A DNA stretch of 49,992 bases from CAZVJA01 sp964626885 (GTDB taxonomy: Bacteria; Planctomycetota; Planctomycetia; Planctomycetales; Planctomycetaceae): the NCBI GenBank assembly GCA_964626885.1, contig CAZVJA010000012.1:1-49992 (forward strand), given 5' to 3'. Positions 25,185-33,836 of the stretch are shown piece after piece. A program made the translations under genes and the position numbers. Position 1 is the stretch's first letter, and the number at the start of each line of letters is the position of its first letter. Under the pieces are notes generated by a model. That model was not told the origin of the DNA, searched no databases, and worked only from the letters and a program-made list of their open reading frames with translations.

Positions 25185-26752
25185 GTGGTTTTCATGCGGC
25201 GCAGTTCTTCGCGACGGACCTTGCCGCTGGAAGTCTTCGGAAGATGCTCGACGAAACGGACTTCGCGGATCAATTTGTGCCGTGGAAGTCTGCCGCGGCA
25301 GAATTCGATCAGGGTCTCCGCGGAAAGCGTGTCGGTCGGATTAGCGGTTTTTTCCGAGTTTTTTACGACAAACGCCACTGGACGCTCCCCCCAGATTTCG
25401 TCGGCAATACCGACGACTGCGACTTCCGCCACGAGAGGGTGCGCAGTGATGATGGATTCGATCTCCACCGGGTGCATGCGATAGGCGCCGCTCTTGATAA
25501 TATCGTTCTTGCGGCCGACGATCGTTATGTATCCATCATCGTCAATCCGTGCCAAATCTCCGGTTTGCAACCCTTCGGGCCGAAGAACAGCAGCGGTTTC
25601 TTGGGGATCGTTCCAATATCCCTGCATGATATTTTCGCCGCGTGCGACGATCTCTCCCTCGAAGCCAGGCGGTACCGGTCGCCCATCGTCATCAACTACT
25701 TTCAATTCGACACCAGGCAGCCCGCGGCCAATCGTTCCTGGTTTGCTGCTCCACTCCTCGTGAGGAAGAATCGAGAGGCGGGCGGTCGCCTCAGTTTGTC
25801 CATACATGGGATAAAACTTGATAGAAGGATGTGCCGCGCGAATTCGTTCAATGACGGAGTTCGAGAGTGCACCGCCAGCACAGGTCAAATAACGGAGGTG
25901 AGAAAACCGGCGTTCCAGGAAGTCCGACTTATGAACAAGCATCGCGAAGGTGGAAGGAACACCCGCGAAACCGCTCGCTCGCTCCGCTTCGAGCAGACTC
26001 AGTGCCCGATTCCAGAAGACAAAATCCGATGCTAGAATCAGTCGTCCACCGATCGCCAAATGGGTGAACAGCAGCGAATTGCCGTAGGAGAAATAGAACG
26101 GCAACGTAACGAACATGCTGTCGTCCGCAGTGAGTTGCAACACATCGACAATCGCTGTGCAGTTCGCCGAGATATTCCGGTGTGTTAAGGTGACCCCTTT
26201 TGCTCGTCCGGTTGTTCCGGATGTGTAAATGATTTGCGCGAGATCCGTCGGATTTGGCTTCGATTGCAGTAACGTTACGTCCCTGCTCATCACCTGCTGA
26301 AGCAGTTCCACCGAACAGCCCGGAAAAGTATCGATGGATGCCAGATCTAACTGGGAATTTCCACCGTCAACCAGCAGGAGTCTTACATCTCGGAGTTGAG
26401 AAGCCGTTTGTGCATGGACTGCAGACGCTTTCTTGCCGGCAATAACAGCAGTCGGCGCGGCGCTCCCCAGCGTTTCTCGCAACTCAGTCGCCGTTGTCTC
26501 AGGATTGAGTGCAACGATCACTCCCCCTGCGCGGAGCACACCGAGATAACACGTAACATATTCCGGCGAATTGCCCAACAGGAGTGCCACACGATCCCCG
26601 CGAGACAGACCGGCATCAATGAGATGAGCCGCGAGAGCACGCGACTGCCTATCGAGTTCACGATAGGTGGTTTCGACACCCTGAAAGCTGACAGCAACTG
26701 ACTCTGGTCGCTGCTGAACCTGCTCGCCAAAGAAATCGCAGATGGTCTTCAC
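25181..26752 (-). CDS. AMP-forming acyl-CoA/acyl-ACP ligase
   Basis: About 523 residues of the adenylate-forming (ANL) superfamily. The motifs are complete: A3 P-loop YTSGTTGRAKGVTLTHRN, A5 YGQTEATARLS, A7 TGDLARIDDDGY, A8 hinge GRKNDIIKSGAYRMHPVEIE, and the catalytic Lys in KTSSGKVRREEL near the C terminus. The start is a GTG at 26752, not the upstream TTG: it overlaps the stop of the LarA-like gene as GTGA, so translation is coupled. Proteins of this type occur in exosortase loci (TIGR03098-like), and the neighbouring acyl carrier protein suggests that it loads an acyl group onto that carrier. The acid activated is not determined by sequence. Confidence 0.9.
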   Translation of the reverse strand: MKTICDFFGEQVQQRPESVAVSFQGVETTYRELDRQSRALAAHLIDAGLSRGDRVALLLGNSPEYVTCYLGVLRAGGVIVALNPETTATELRETLGSAAPTAVIAGKKASAVHAQTASQLRDVRLLLVDGGNSQLDLASIDTFPGCSVELLQQVMSRDVTLLQSKPNPTDLAQIIYTSGTTGRAKGVTLTHRNISANCTAIVDVLQLTADDSMFVTLPFYFSYGNSLLFTHLAIGGRLILASDFVFWNRALSLLEAERASGFAGVPSTFAMLVHKSDFLERRFSHLRYLTCAGGALSNSVIERIRAAHPSIKFYPMYGQTEATARLSILPHEEWSSKPGTIGRGLPGVELKVVDDDGRPVPPGFEGEIVARGENIMQGYWNDPQETAAVLRPEGLQTGDLARIDDDGYITIVGRKNDIIKSGAYRMHPVEIESIITAHPLVAEVAVVGIADEIWGERPVAFVVKNSEKTANPTDTLSAETLIEFCRGRLPRHKLIREVRFVEHLPKTSSGKVRREELRRMKTT

Positions 26753-28032
26753 GAAATTGCACCGCTGGTCGTGATGAGCGGTTTGGATTGTTTGGTCATG
26801 TGGAGTTGCTGCATTGGCGCGGCGGGTAAGATCGCAACCGTTGTCCCCCGTGGGAAACGGTCCGAGCACGCTGCTTGCAACCTGCTCTGGTCATGAAACA
26901 CTGGGTAGCCCTCCCAGTAAAGTTGCCGGACGTCATCCGTCGAAAGGCTGGGTGCGTAGATCCAGAGCTCGCGATCGCCGAAAGCCCCCTTTTTGCGAGG
27001 TGCCTGAAAATTGACGCCCCCCGGCTCGAACAGCCCGTGACGTCCAATCCCCGCTGACGCGGCGGTTGTCAGGATCACGACCCCCCTTTCCGCGACGACG
27101 TCGCGAACCGTTGATTTCAACGGCAGTAATGCTCCTTCAGATTGGACGAGATCAATATCCTTTGGGTATGCATTGACGACCATGCAGTCATATTCTGTCG
27201 CCACTTCGGTTCGATACGCATTCGCGGCAAGATCGCACGCGTTCCGATGCGCCGCCACCGGTTCGCCTGCGGTAATGCCGACCAATTCACGCTTTTCATT
27301 TGTAATTGCACAGACGACAAAGGCTAATCCGAGCTGGCGAGCAAGTTCTTCAGCCTCGGTACGAAAACGATTTCGGTTCGGATCGGCCCCTCCCCGCAAT
27401 CCCAATTGAACAAACTTGTGGCTGCGCGCCACCGCCGGGAGATCCACCAGTCCGGGGATGATCAGCTTGGCCCCGCCGCTGTACCCGGCAAATGGATGCG
27501 GTAATGCGGACCCGATCGCGATTTTCAAATCAGCAAGGTAAAATTCGCGGTTTACGAGCAGTTCCCGGTCACCGTACTGAATTCCCGTCGATGCAAGTTC
27601 CCCTCGACAGTCATGGCAGGTGACGCGATACCGCGCGGCAATCTTGTTGCCGACCTTCTGCTCGATCTGATCCGCGTCGAGTTCCCCGTGAGATCCTGTG
27701 GCGATAACGATGGAGATATCGTTTTCGCCCAGCCCCGAGTTATGCAGCCGCCGGAGGATTGCAGGCAGAATCAATGAAGCCGGTGTGGGACGCGCCAGGT
27801 CGTCGACTACAATGCAAGCCGACTTGGCCTGTCCCGATAACTCCTCAATCGTCGGAGAACCGAAGGGCGCATCGAGTGCTTCATCAATAGCGCACGGGAC
27901 GCAGGGCGCGAGGCCCGCGGGAGAAAGCACGTCGACCGACCACACATCAGGGAAGACGAGGCGGTGTGTATGATCACCAAACCAGGCTCCCCACGGAAGA
28001 TCAACCGCCGGCACCACGCCGCCTTTCGACAT
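26749..28032 (-). CDS. LarA-like protein (nickel-dependent 2-hydroxy-acid racemase family)
   Basis: A 427-residue protein of the LarA/DUF2088 family. Known LarA interconverts L- and D-lactate using a nickel-pincer nucleotide attached to a Lys. The key positions can be placed by motif: DDLARPTP with D78 and R81, H115 in ATGSHG, H179 in LPHPFAGYSGGAK, the cofactor Lys K189 and the nickel His H205, sixteen residues on as in LarA. Thus the cofactor set appears intact. The substrate-side segment reads DLVQSEG: Q297 is kept but the Lys expected three residues later is Gly. The gene overlaps the acyl carrier protein gene by 32 bases and the ligase gene by four. Genes for cofactor synthesis (larB, larC, larE) are not in the window. 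Substrate is unknown. Confidence 0.85.
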   Translation of the reverse strand: MSKGGVVPAVDLPWGAWFGDHTHRLVFPDVWSVDVLSPAGLAPCVPCAIDEALDAPFGSPTIEELSGQAKSACIVVDDLARPTPASLILPAILRRLHNSGLGENDISIVIATGSHGELDADQIEQKVGNKIAARYRVTCHDCRGELASTGIQYGDRELLVNREFYLADLKIAIGSALPHPFAGYSGGAKLIIPGLVDLPAVARSHKFVQLGLRGGADPNRNRFRTEAEELARQLGLAFVVCAITNEKRELVGITAGEPVAAHRNACDLAANAYRTEVATEYDCMVVNAYPKDIDLVQSEGALLPLKSTVRDVVAERGVVILTTAASAGIGRHGLFEPGGVNFQAPRKKGAFGDRELWIYAPSLSTDDVRQLYWEGYPVFHDQSRLQAACSDRFPRGTTVAILPAAPMQQLHMTKQSKPLITTSGAIS

Positions 28033-28246
28033 ATGTCACAATCGCGGTGATGGAGTCAAAATTCTCCGGGATCAGGTCTTCCTCATCGACGAAGATTCCA
28101 TAGCGGCTTTCAAGATGCGTGATGAGATCGAGCATCGTCACTGAATCGATCACTCCGGCATTCAACAGCGATTCGTCATCCGAGAAGCTCGGGGCATCAC
28201 CCGTGGCGCGGTGGATCATCAAAAAATCACGGATTTCGTCGTTCAT
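28001..28246 (-). CDS. Acyl carrier protein
   Basis: An 81-residue acidic, helical protein that looks like an acyl carrier protein. The phosphopantetheine site is S35 in GVIDSVTMLDLITHLE, the usual DS(L/V) motif, followed by the helix-II region and an acidic helix III (EENLIP-like EEDLIPENFDSITAIV). It would carry acyl groups as thioesters after modification by a phosphopantetheinyl transferase. It is not the fatty-acid AcpP of the cell, judged by its context: it overlaps the LarA-like gene by 32 bases and is next to an AMP-forming ligase and a GNAT-like acyltransferase. Dedicated carriers like this also occur in exosortase loci. Confidence 0.88.
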   Translation of the reverse strand: MNDEIRDFLMIHRATGDAPSFSDDESLLNAGVIDSVTMLDLITHLESRYGIFVDEEDLIPENFDSITAIVTYVERRRGAGG

Positions 28247-28359
28247 GGGCTGAGAAAGTTCAACTATTGAATGCTATATGAAGATCTGATTCGGGCAGCT
28301 TACAACACAAATCTGGTCCGAGGATGGGAATCGATTCAAACATGCAAAGGCCCGGCGAG

Positions 28360-29400
28360 TTACACATCACGGTCTCCCACCGTAACGTACCAGGCGGAGG
28401 AGTCAAGCAAGGGGGATCGATCATTGATAGGGGCGTGGAAGAACATTCGTCCCGTTTCCGGCCGTTCTTGAAAACCGAACTCTCGAAGCACTGGCAAGAC
28501 GGGATTCCCCAGGAGAGCCGTGAAACTGACACTGCGTAACCTCCGCGCGCGGGCTTCATGCAAGATCGCGGAGAGCAGGTCGCGAAGAATGTTGGCATCT
28601 TTCGGAGGAAACAGATCCTGGATGAATGCGACATCATCCCGTATCGCAAATACGAGCCAGCCGCGCAATCGGCCTGCCCGTTCCGCAACCAGAGTCATCG
28701 ACTTTTCCAGGGGATTCTCGGCATAACGCCATTGAAGGTAGCGAGCGTCTCGAAAGCCGCACACCTTCGCCGAAGCGAAATTCTCGGCGAACAGCTCGCT
28801 GAAACGACGGTCAAAATGGGTCTCATCGTAGATATGGACGTCGCCGGTCCGACGGTATTTGCGTTCCGGTGCCGACCAGCGCAAGTAGGGGTCGACCATG
28901 CCGCCGACTGCCGCAGCGAGTACCTTGCTGGGAACTTTCTGCTGCAAGTATGGGGCGGAACGCAACACCCGGGCCATGCGCACCATGGGAGCCAGCAGCG
29001 TATGTCCTACTCGTTCGTGGATCGCGGCCATGCGAGGATTGGGGTGCGCATAAAGGAAGTCGACTCTCCCCGCATCGACACCGTCACGAGCCGCGCGACG
29101 GAGCTTCAGGGCGGGGCCAAGCGTTCGATACCGCGGATGGATCGAAAAGTCGGCGCAGTTCCAACAGAGTTTTTCACTCCCTTGAACGATCATCCGACGC
29201 GGCAAAGCCACCGTGAACCCCGCCATCTCACCAGTCTGGCTCTCCCGGATCGACCAGATCACAGCCTTGCCGTCGGGATTTCGAAGATACAACCAGTCGA
29301 ATCGGGATGCATTGATGGCCGCATCGCGAGTCGCGGCAAGCAATGTGAGGGTTTCGTCGCGAACCGACTCGAGTTGTTCTTCGACCACTTCAAGAGGCAT
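28360..29400 (-). CDS. GNAT-like N-acyltransferase
   Basis: A 346-residue protein with features of the GNAT superfamily. The first part contains FDWLYLRNP, then a beta-strand core GEMAGFTVALPRRMIVQG, CADFSIHPRYRTLGPALKL (the acyl-CoA pyrophosphate loop region usually written RxxGxx) and DFLYAHPNPRMAAIHERVGH. A second half (from about RYLQWRYAENP) contains strands like GWLVFAIRDDVAFIQDLF and looks like a second, degenerate GNAT domain. The start at 29400 is chosen over a longer frame because it overlaps the deacetylase stop (ATGCCTCTTGA, 29390-29400). The adjacent acyl carrier protein and deacetylase suggest N-acylation of a freed amine, which is an inference. Confidence 0.75.
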   Translation of the reverse strand: MPLEVVEEQLESVRDETLTLLAATRDAAINASRFDWLYLRNPDGKAVIWSIRESQTGEMAGFTVALPRRMIVQGSEKLCWNCADFSIHPRYRTLGPALKLRRAARDGVDAGRVDFLYAHPNPRMAAIHERVGHTLLAPMVRMARVLRSAPYLQQKVPSKVLAAAVGGMVDPYLRWSAPERKYRRTGDVHIYDETHFDRRFSELFAENFASAKVCGFRDARYLQWRYAENPLEKSMTLVAERAGRLRGWLVFAIRDDVAFIQDLFPPKDANILRDLLSAILHEARARRLRSVSFTALLGNPVLPVLREFGFQERPETGRMFFHAPINDRSPLLDSSAWYVTVGDRDV

Positions 29401-30376
29401 TGTCTCTCCAGTGGTTGGCGAATTCAGTAAGAGTCGCTGCGGACATATCTCTTGTTTTTCGGCAGTACTCGAATGTGGTTTCGAGGTTCCGGTAGAGACG
29501 TTCGAGATCGGCTGTCGTCCGGGTATAGGGAGAACAGCCGACACAAAGAGACGAACTGTGCAGACTCATCACCAGCGTCGGTGCTCCCCGCTGCAGAGAG
29601 GCGTCGATCAGTTGACGCATCCGGTGTGCATCCGATTGCTCCGGACTGAATTTGATCCGCCGAACAATCCCCAGCCGGTCGAGAACTCCGACGGCGTGGA
29701 CGTTGCGCAGCCAGGAGGTTGACGCGGATTGACGGACTTTGTCTGCGCGATCGAAATTCGGACGACTGAAGCCGACGGATAGTGGGATTTCGAGCAGGTC
29801 CGCCTTGCCGCCGGTTCTATCGAGCCTGTTCTCATTGGGCTGGTACGGTATGCAAGGTGCGCTGCGGAAATCGGGGCCATCTTCACTTGAATAGTCGCTG
29901 AAGGGAATGACGCTCGAGTCGGTCCGATATTCAAGTTCGCGAAGTATCTTGAACCCGACGATATCGAGGCCGTAACGTCCCGCACGAAAGGAGGTCGGAC
30001 GCCGTCCAAACCGGTTATTGATCGCTTCGGTAATGGATCGAATTTTTTCCCGCTGCAGTTCCGCCGAAAGATTGCACAGAAACGAATTCCGTGGGCTCAA
30101 ATCTTCCGTGAACGGCGGAGTACACCACGGATGCAGATGGGCTCCGATCTCACATCCCCCGGAATCCTGAATCCGACGCAGCAGCTCAACGCATCGGGGA
30201 TCGTCGGCGACCGGAGTATCGACCAGATAGGTGGGGCGAATTCCAAAACGCGCGCAGAGATCCTGAAAACTGCCGACATTGCGGATGTTCTCGACAGTCT
30301 GGCCGCCGCGAACATAACCGGAATTCCAAGCGTCGTCTTCTTCGGTATCGACGGTAACAATCAGAGTCGTGGTCAT
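29390..30376 (-). CDS. Polysaccharide deacetylase (NodB-like)
   Basis: A 328-residue NodB-homology enzyme that removes N-acetyl groups from an amino-sugar polymer or its intermediate. The catalytic features are LIVTVDTEEDDAW (Asp-Asp type motif 1), GAHLHPWCTPPF (metal-binding His pair of motif 2), TSFRAGRYGLD (motif 3, Arg) and LVMSLHSSSL (motif 5, His) near the C terminus. There is no signal peptide, so it is predicted to act in the cytoplasm, unlike most peptidoglycan deacetylases. ATGA overlap with the dehydrogenase gene upstream (30373-30376) and an 11-base overlap with the acyltransferase gene downstream couple the three genes. It differs from the PEP-CTERM-type deacetylase at the right edge of the window. 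Confidence 0.88.
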   Translation of the reverse strand: MTTTLIVTVDTEEDDAWNSGYVRGGQTVENIRNVGSFQDLCARFGIRPTYLVDTPVADDPRCVELLRRIQDSGGCEIGAHLHPWCTPPFTEDLSPRNSFLCNLSAELQREKIRSITEAINNRFGRRPTSFRAGRYGLDIVGFKILRELEYRTDSSVIPFSDYSSEDGPDFRSAPCIPYQPNENRLDRTGGKADLLEIPLSVGFSRPNFDRADKVRQSASTSWLRNVHAVGVLDRLGIVRRIKFSPEQSDAHRMRQLIDASLQRGAPTLVMSLHSSSLCVGCSPYTRTTADLERLYRNLETTFEYCRKTRDMSAATLTEFANHWRDNAS

Positions 30377-31689
30377 CGATGCTCGGCGTGATCACGGATC
30401 GGCGTGACAAGGTCTCGGCGGAGATCGAAGACCATTCCCTGGAAATCCGCCGGTGGTGGAGAGTCGTCCGCCACGCCGCTACCGAGAATTGCTAACTCCG
30501 CATGGTGGTAGAGAATTTCAGCATTATCGACGAGCAGGGCGGCCAAGTGCGGTAGATGCCGGTCGACGTAGGCGAGGTTAGTTCCCACCAGCCGCGAAAC
30601 CTGAACGGCTGGATCGAAGATCCGGAGATCGTATCCCCTTCCTAACAGGGATTCGGCCAGGATCACAAGGGGGCTCTCCCGCAGGTCGTCGGTACCGGCT
30701 TTGAAACTCAATCCGACCAGCCCAATTTTTCGGACATTTCTCCGGCGAATCTCCTGCAGCGCACGTTCAATGTGCGCATCGTTTGACGGCATGACTGCCG
30801 AGAGCAATTCTGTCTTCAAGGCATGTTGTTGGGCGTAACGTGCCAGCGCCCGAACATCCTTCGGCAGGCAGGAACCTCCGAATGCAAATCCTGGTCGAAG
30901 ATATGCGGGTGAAATGTTCAAGCGACGATCGCGACACAGAACGCTCATCACCTCTTGCCCATCGGCCCCCAGGAGCCGCGACAGGGCTCCGATTTCGTTC
31001 GCGAAACCGACTTTGAGTGCGTGAAACGCGTTGCATGCGTATTTCACGAGAGCGGCAGTGCGGGTGTCGACAACAATCTGCTCCGCGTCAACTGAATGGT
31101 ACAAGTCGATGGCTGGTCGAGCCTGGTCTCGCTCCGCGGCTCCGACCAATACGAACGGGGGACTGTCGTAGTCGGCGATCGCCGTTGTCTCGCGCAGAAA
31201 CTCCGGATTATTCACCAGCGACAAAGTGTCACCAGTCCGTCGGCCGGAGATACCCTCGAGCATCGGCATCAATCGATCCTCAAGAATCCCGGGAAGCAAT
31301 GTCGACCGCACGACTACAGTGTACGACCGCGTTGTGCCTTGTAGTGATTTTGCGATCATTTCGATCACTCGTTCGACCGGTCCGGTTTCGACGCTGCCAT
31401 CTTCCGCCGATGGTGTTCCGACCGTAATCAATGCGATCTCCGAACGTTCGATCGCCTCATCTACGGCGTTGGCTATGGTCAACCGTCCCGCTGCCACCTG
31501 TTGTGCAATGAGTTGGTCCAACCCTGGCTCAGCGACCGGAGAACGGCCGGATGCCAACATGGCTGTCTTCTGCGAGTCGATATCGATCCCGACAACTTGA
31601 TGCCCGTCACGACTCAAGCAAGCGGCGGTGACACAACCGACATACCCCATGCCAAACACGGCGACGCGTCGAAACTGCTTATTCTGCAA
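30373..31689 (-). CDS. Nucleotide-sugar 6-dehydrogenase, AlgD (GDP-mannose) like
   Basis: A 438-residue NAD-dependent dehydrogenase making a nucleotide-linked uronic acid by two oxidations. The Rossmann motif is FGMGYVG (12-18), the middle domain has LVKYACNAFHALKVGFANE with the active-site Lys (about K216), and the catalytic Cys is C274 in RPGFAFGGSCLPKDVRAL. That last block matches GDP-mannose 6-dehydrogenase (AlgD) more closely than UDP-glucose 6-dehydrogenase, whose block is GPGFGGSCFPKD. GDP-mannuronate is therefore the likely product, with UDP-glucuronate the alternative. A uronic acid in the polymer would fit the heparinase/alginate-lyase-like enzyme encoded upstream. The gene overlaps the deacetylase gene by four bases. 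Confidence 0.9.
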   Translation of the reverse strand: MQNKQFRRVAVFGMGYVGCVTAACLSRDGHQVVGIDIDSQKTAMLASGRSPVAEPGLDQLIAQQVAAGRLTIANAVDEAIERSEIALITVGTPSAEDGSVETGPVERVIEMIAKSLQGTTRSYTVVVRSTLLPGILEDRLMPMLEGISGRRTGDTLSLVNNPEFLRETTAIADYDSPPFVLVGAAERDQARPAIDLYHSVDAEQIVVDTRTAALVKYACNAFHALKVGFANEIGALSRLLGADGQEVMSVLCRDRRLNISPAYLRPGFAFGGSCLPKDVRALARYAQQHALKTELLSAVMPSNDAHIERALQEIRRRNVRKIGLVGLSFKAGTDDLRESPLVILAESLLGRGYDLRIFDPAVQVSRLVGTNLAYVDRHLPHLAALLVDNAEILYHHAELAILGSGVADDSPPPADFQGMVFDLRRDLVTPIRDHAEHR

Positions 31690-31746
31690 CCGTAAAACCT
31701 CGTGAGTGAGTCAAATGCTGTTGGTGTCGAGACAATCAAATTCTAT

Positions 31747-32847
31747 TCAGGGTGTTTTGGAGATGATGTGTGGTCCCATAGCGCTGGCAAGCCAGACCGG
31801 CAACCTGCTCCAAACCCGAGTTGCCAGATGAAACGAATTCTGCGGCGATGTGACCTTTTCCGAAGGTTGGGTGCCTCGTGAGAAGTAATACCAATAAAGC
31901 GGGACTGCTTCAGCCCCCCATTGCTTTTTGAACTGATAGGTTCCCGAATCGAGTGAACTTCGGCCGAAATGGAACGCGCGAAACCCGCTGTGGCACGCGT
32001 CCTCGATAATCTTCCAGTACATCAGGTGATTTACGCAACGGTCGTTATAGCGTCTCCAGCTCGAAGCCCAGGGTACTTCAAGCTGATTTCCATTCGCCAG
32101 TGTGAGTGCCGCACCGACGACTTGCCTTTGAAATCGAACGATCCACACTCGCGACTCGTCGGGAAAGGCGCTGACGATGGACTCAAAAAATCGCCGATGA
32201 TGCGGTGGGCTGCCGAGATCACGCATGTTGCGCGCGTAGACTTTGTAAAACCCATCCAGCAGCTCACGCCCTCCGCATTCGACGGTGAGCCCGGATTTTT
32301 CACCCTTACGAATTTGATTGCGAACCTTCGGGTTGAAGCCGCCCCAGAGTTCTGATGGATCATCCGGCAACGGTAGCCGCAAGAGCAGCTTGTCGGTACG
32401 CATAGCGACGTTATCGTGCAGTTTTCTGGAAAATAGTGCATCATCGAATTCGTCCGCCTGGCGGATCTGGAGGGTGTCGATCTGACGGGATTCTGCCCAC
32501 GACCGCGCTGCGTCGATCAGCGCACGAGCCGCGTCCTTGTCCTCCGCGAGTATTCCTGCGGCATCAAACCAGGGAAGTGAGACGAGTTGATTGCCAAACA
32601 AACGGCTCTTTTGCCAAACCAGCGGCAGCCCACCGACGATGCGCCCGTTTTGCAGCACACAGAGCCTTACAACGGGCAATCGATAGACGGCGAACACGTC
32701 GTCCCATTCGATTCTATGAAACAGGCTGTTTCCCTGCCGCTCGTTTAGCCATGAATTCCAGGAAGCACGGTCCGCGCATTCTTGGACTTCGGTAACGATG
32801 CTTCCGGTCATGGGGGCATGAACTTTTTCCAAAACCGTTTGCTTCAT
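31747..32847 (-). CDS. FemAB-like protein, PEP-CTERM-locus type (TIGR03019-like)
   Basis: A 366-residue protein with the double-GNAT FemAB fold. The features I recall from the exosortase-locus family are present: NSLFHRIEWDDVF early, GNQLVSLPWFDAAG, NQIRKGEKSGLTV, YARNMRDLGSPPHH and FHFGRSSLDSGTYQFKKQWGA. FemAB proteins transfer aminoacyl groups from charged tRNA in cell-wall synthesis; the exosortase-locus members have no proven substrate. The start at 32847 is set by an ATGA overlap with the upstream kinase-like gene, and the longer open frame is discarded. The downstream gap to the dehydrogenase gene is 57 bases. Confidence 0.88.
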   Translation of the reverse strand: MKQTVLEKVHAPMTGSIVTEVQECADRASWNSWLNERQGNSLFHRIEWDDVFAVYRLPVVRLCVLQNGRIVGGLPLVWQKSRLFGNQLVSLPWFDAAGILAEDKDAARALIDAARSWAESRQIDTLQIRQADEFDDALFSRKLHDNVAMRTDKLLLRLPLPDDPSELWGGFNPKVRNQIRKGEKSGLTVECGGRELLDGFYKVYARNMRDLGSPPHHRRFFESIVSAFPDESRVWIVRFQRQVVGAALTLANGNQLEVPWASSWRRYNDRCVNHLMYWKIIEDACHSGFRAFHFGRSSLDSGTYQFKKQWGAEAVPLYWYYFSRGTQPSEKVTSPQNSFHLATRVWSRLPVWLASAMGPHIISKTP

Positions 32848-33836
32848 ACGTTGGGGGCCGTCCAGGTCTCTCTCGAAATCCGCACGTCCAGATTGCTGGG
32901 TTCTGCGAGGGCTTTTTCCAGTTGCTCCCACAGACGACGCAGAATCCAGGCGCGATGGCATGTCTGCTTCAGGCTGCTGGTCGGACGCCGGGCATACGTC
33001 TGTAATCGGCAGAGCAGGTGGCGGACCCGTTGTGCCCGCCAGAGGGGGGACAATTCAACGCTGGGACGTCCAAATCCCGCAAGAAATGCTCGTTTCCAAG
33101 CAGCGAGCGGCCACCGCCGCCATGGAAAATAGATCGCCAGCATCTCCAGTCGATGAAGAAAATAGGTCGCGTCAACGAAAGGCAGATCAACCCGTGCCAT
33201 CGCGAAATCAATCGCCGTCAGCTTTTGGCCATCCCAGAGAATATTGACCGGCGCAAAGTCGCCGTGACACCACCGCGTTGTTCGGTCATTTAGTGAGACT
33301 GAATCGAGCCACTCTCCCAGGCGACGCTCGACCTCCAAGATCTTTCTGGAATTCAACCAGCGAATCCCGGCACTTTGAATGTTCCGCAGACGGACCTCGC
33401 AATATTCGACCAGGTCGGTTGGCTCGTGCGGCGAAATGTTTTCGAGGTCAGAGTCGCGAACCTCGGTTGTTTCAAACGTTTTGAGCCAGCGTCCCGCCAG
33501 CCAGAGTGCGCGTGATGTGTCACGTGCGATACGTGTTCGATACGGCCCGACCAGAATCGTTTCCAGAGTTTGCCCCGGGATTTCAGCCGTTGCAATCAGG
33601 GCCAAAGCAGGGTCGGCCGCAACAATTCGCGGTACTCCCAACCGTCGTGTGAATTGACATGATGCAGTCAGACGGAGCAGAAGATCCGCTTCGCGCGCAG
33701 TGCGAGCTCGAATGACCTCCGGCGTTCGTCCGTCTTTCGAGGGACTATACTCTTTGAAATAGACCCCTTGACCGTCACGGATCTCTCTCCGCAGACGGCT
33801 GGATGGACGATCGATCAGAATCTCCTGTTCGCTCAT
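32844..33836 (-). CDS. Kinase-like protein (lipopolysaccharide/aminoglycoside kinase fold)
   Basis: A 330-residue protein of the protein-kinase-like fold used by Kdo kinases and aminoglycoside phosphotransferases. The catalytic loop reads RWCHGDFAPVNILWDG and the metal-binding strand LTAIDFAMARVDLPF, giving the HGDxxxxN...DF pair. The N-terminal lobe is shorter: YFKEYSPSKDGRTPEVIRAR supplies a Lys and Glu in about the right place. Its likely role is phosphorylation of a sugar or lipid-linked intermediate. The start ATG at 33836 forms ATGA with the stop of the GT2 gene; the frame is open far upstream but that part overlaps the GT2 gene. What it phosphorylates is unknown. Confidence 0.78.
   Translation of the reverse strand: MSEQEILIDRPSSRLRREIRDGQGVYFKEYSPSKDGRTPEVIRARTAREADLLLRLTASCQFTRRLGVPRIVAADPALALIATAEIPGQTLETILVGPYRTRIARDTSRALWLAGRWLKTFETTEVRDSDLENISPHEPTDLVEYCEVRLRNIQSAGIRWLNSRKILEVERRLGEWLDSVSLNDRTTRWCHGDFAPVNILWDGQKLTAIDFAMARVDLPFVDATYFLHRLEMLAIYFPWRRWPLAAWKRAFLAGFGRPSVELSPLWRAQRVRHLLCRLQTYARRPTSSLKQTCHRAWILRRLWEQLEKALAEPSNLDVRISRETWTAPNV

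Noticed and set aside
25244..26035. Open frame (263 codons) on the plus strand opposite the acyl-ligase gene
   Set aside because: The ligase motifs on the minus strand are complete, so this is a shadow frame.
28558..29430. Long open frame (290 codons) on the plus strand opposite the GNAT-like gene
   Set aside because: It is antisense to a gene with overlapping neighbours and clear motifs, and it has no plausible ribosome-binding site or motif.
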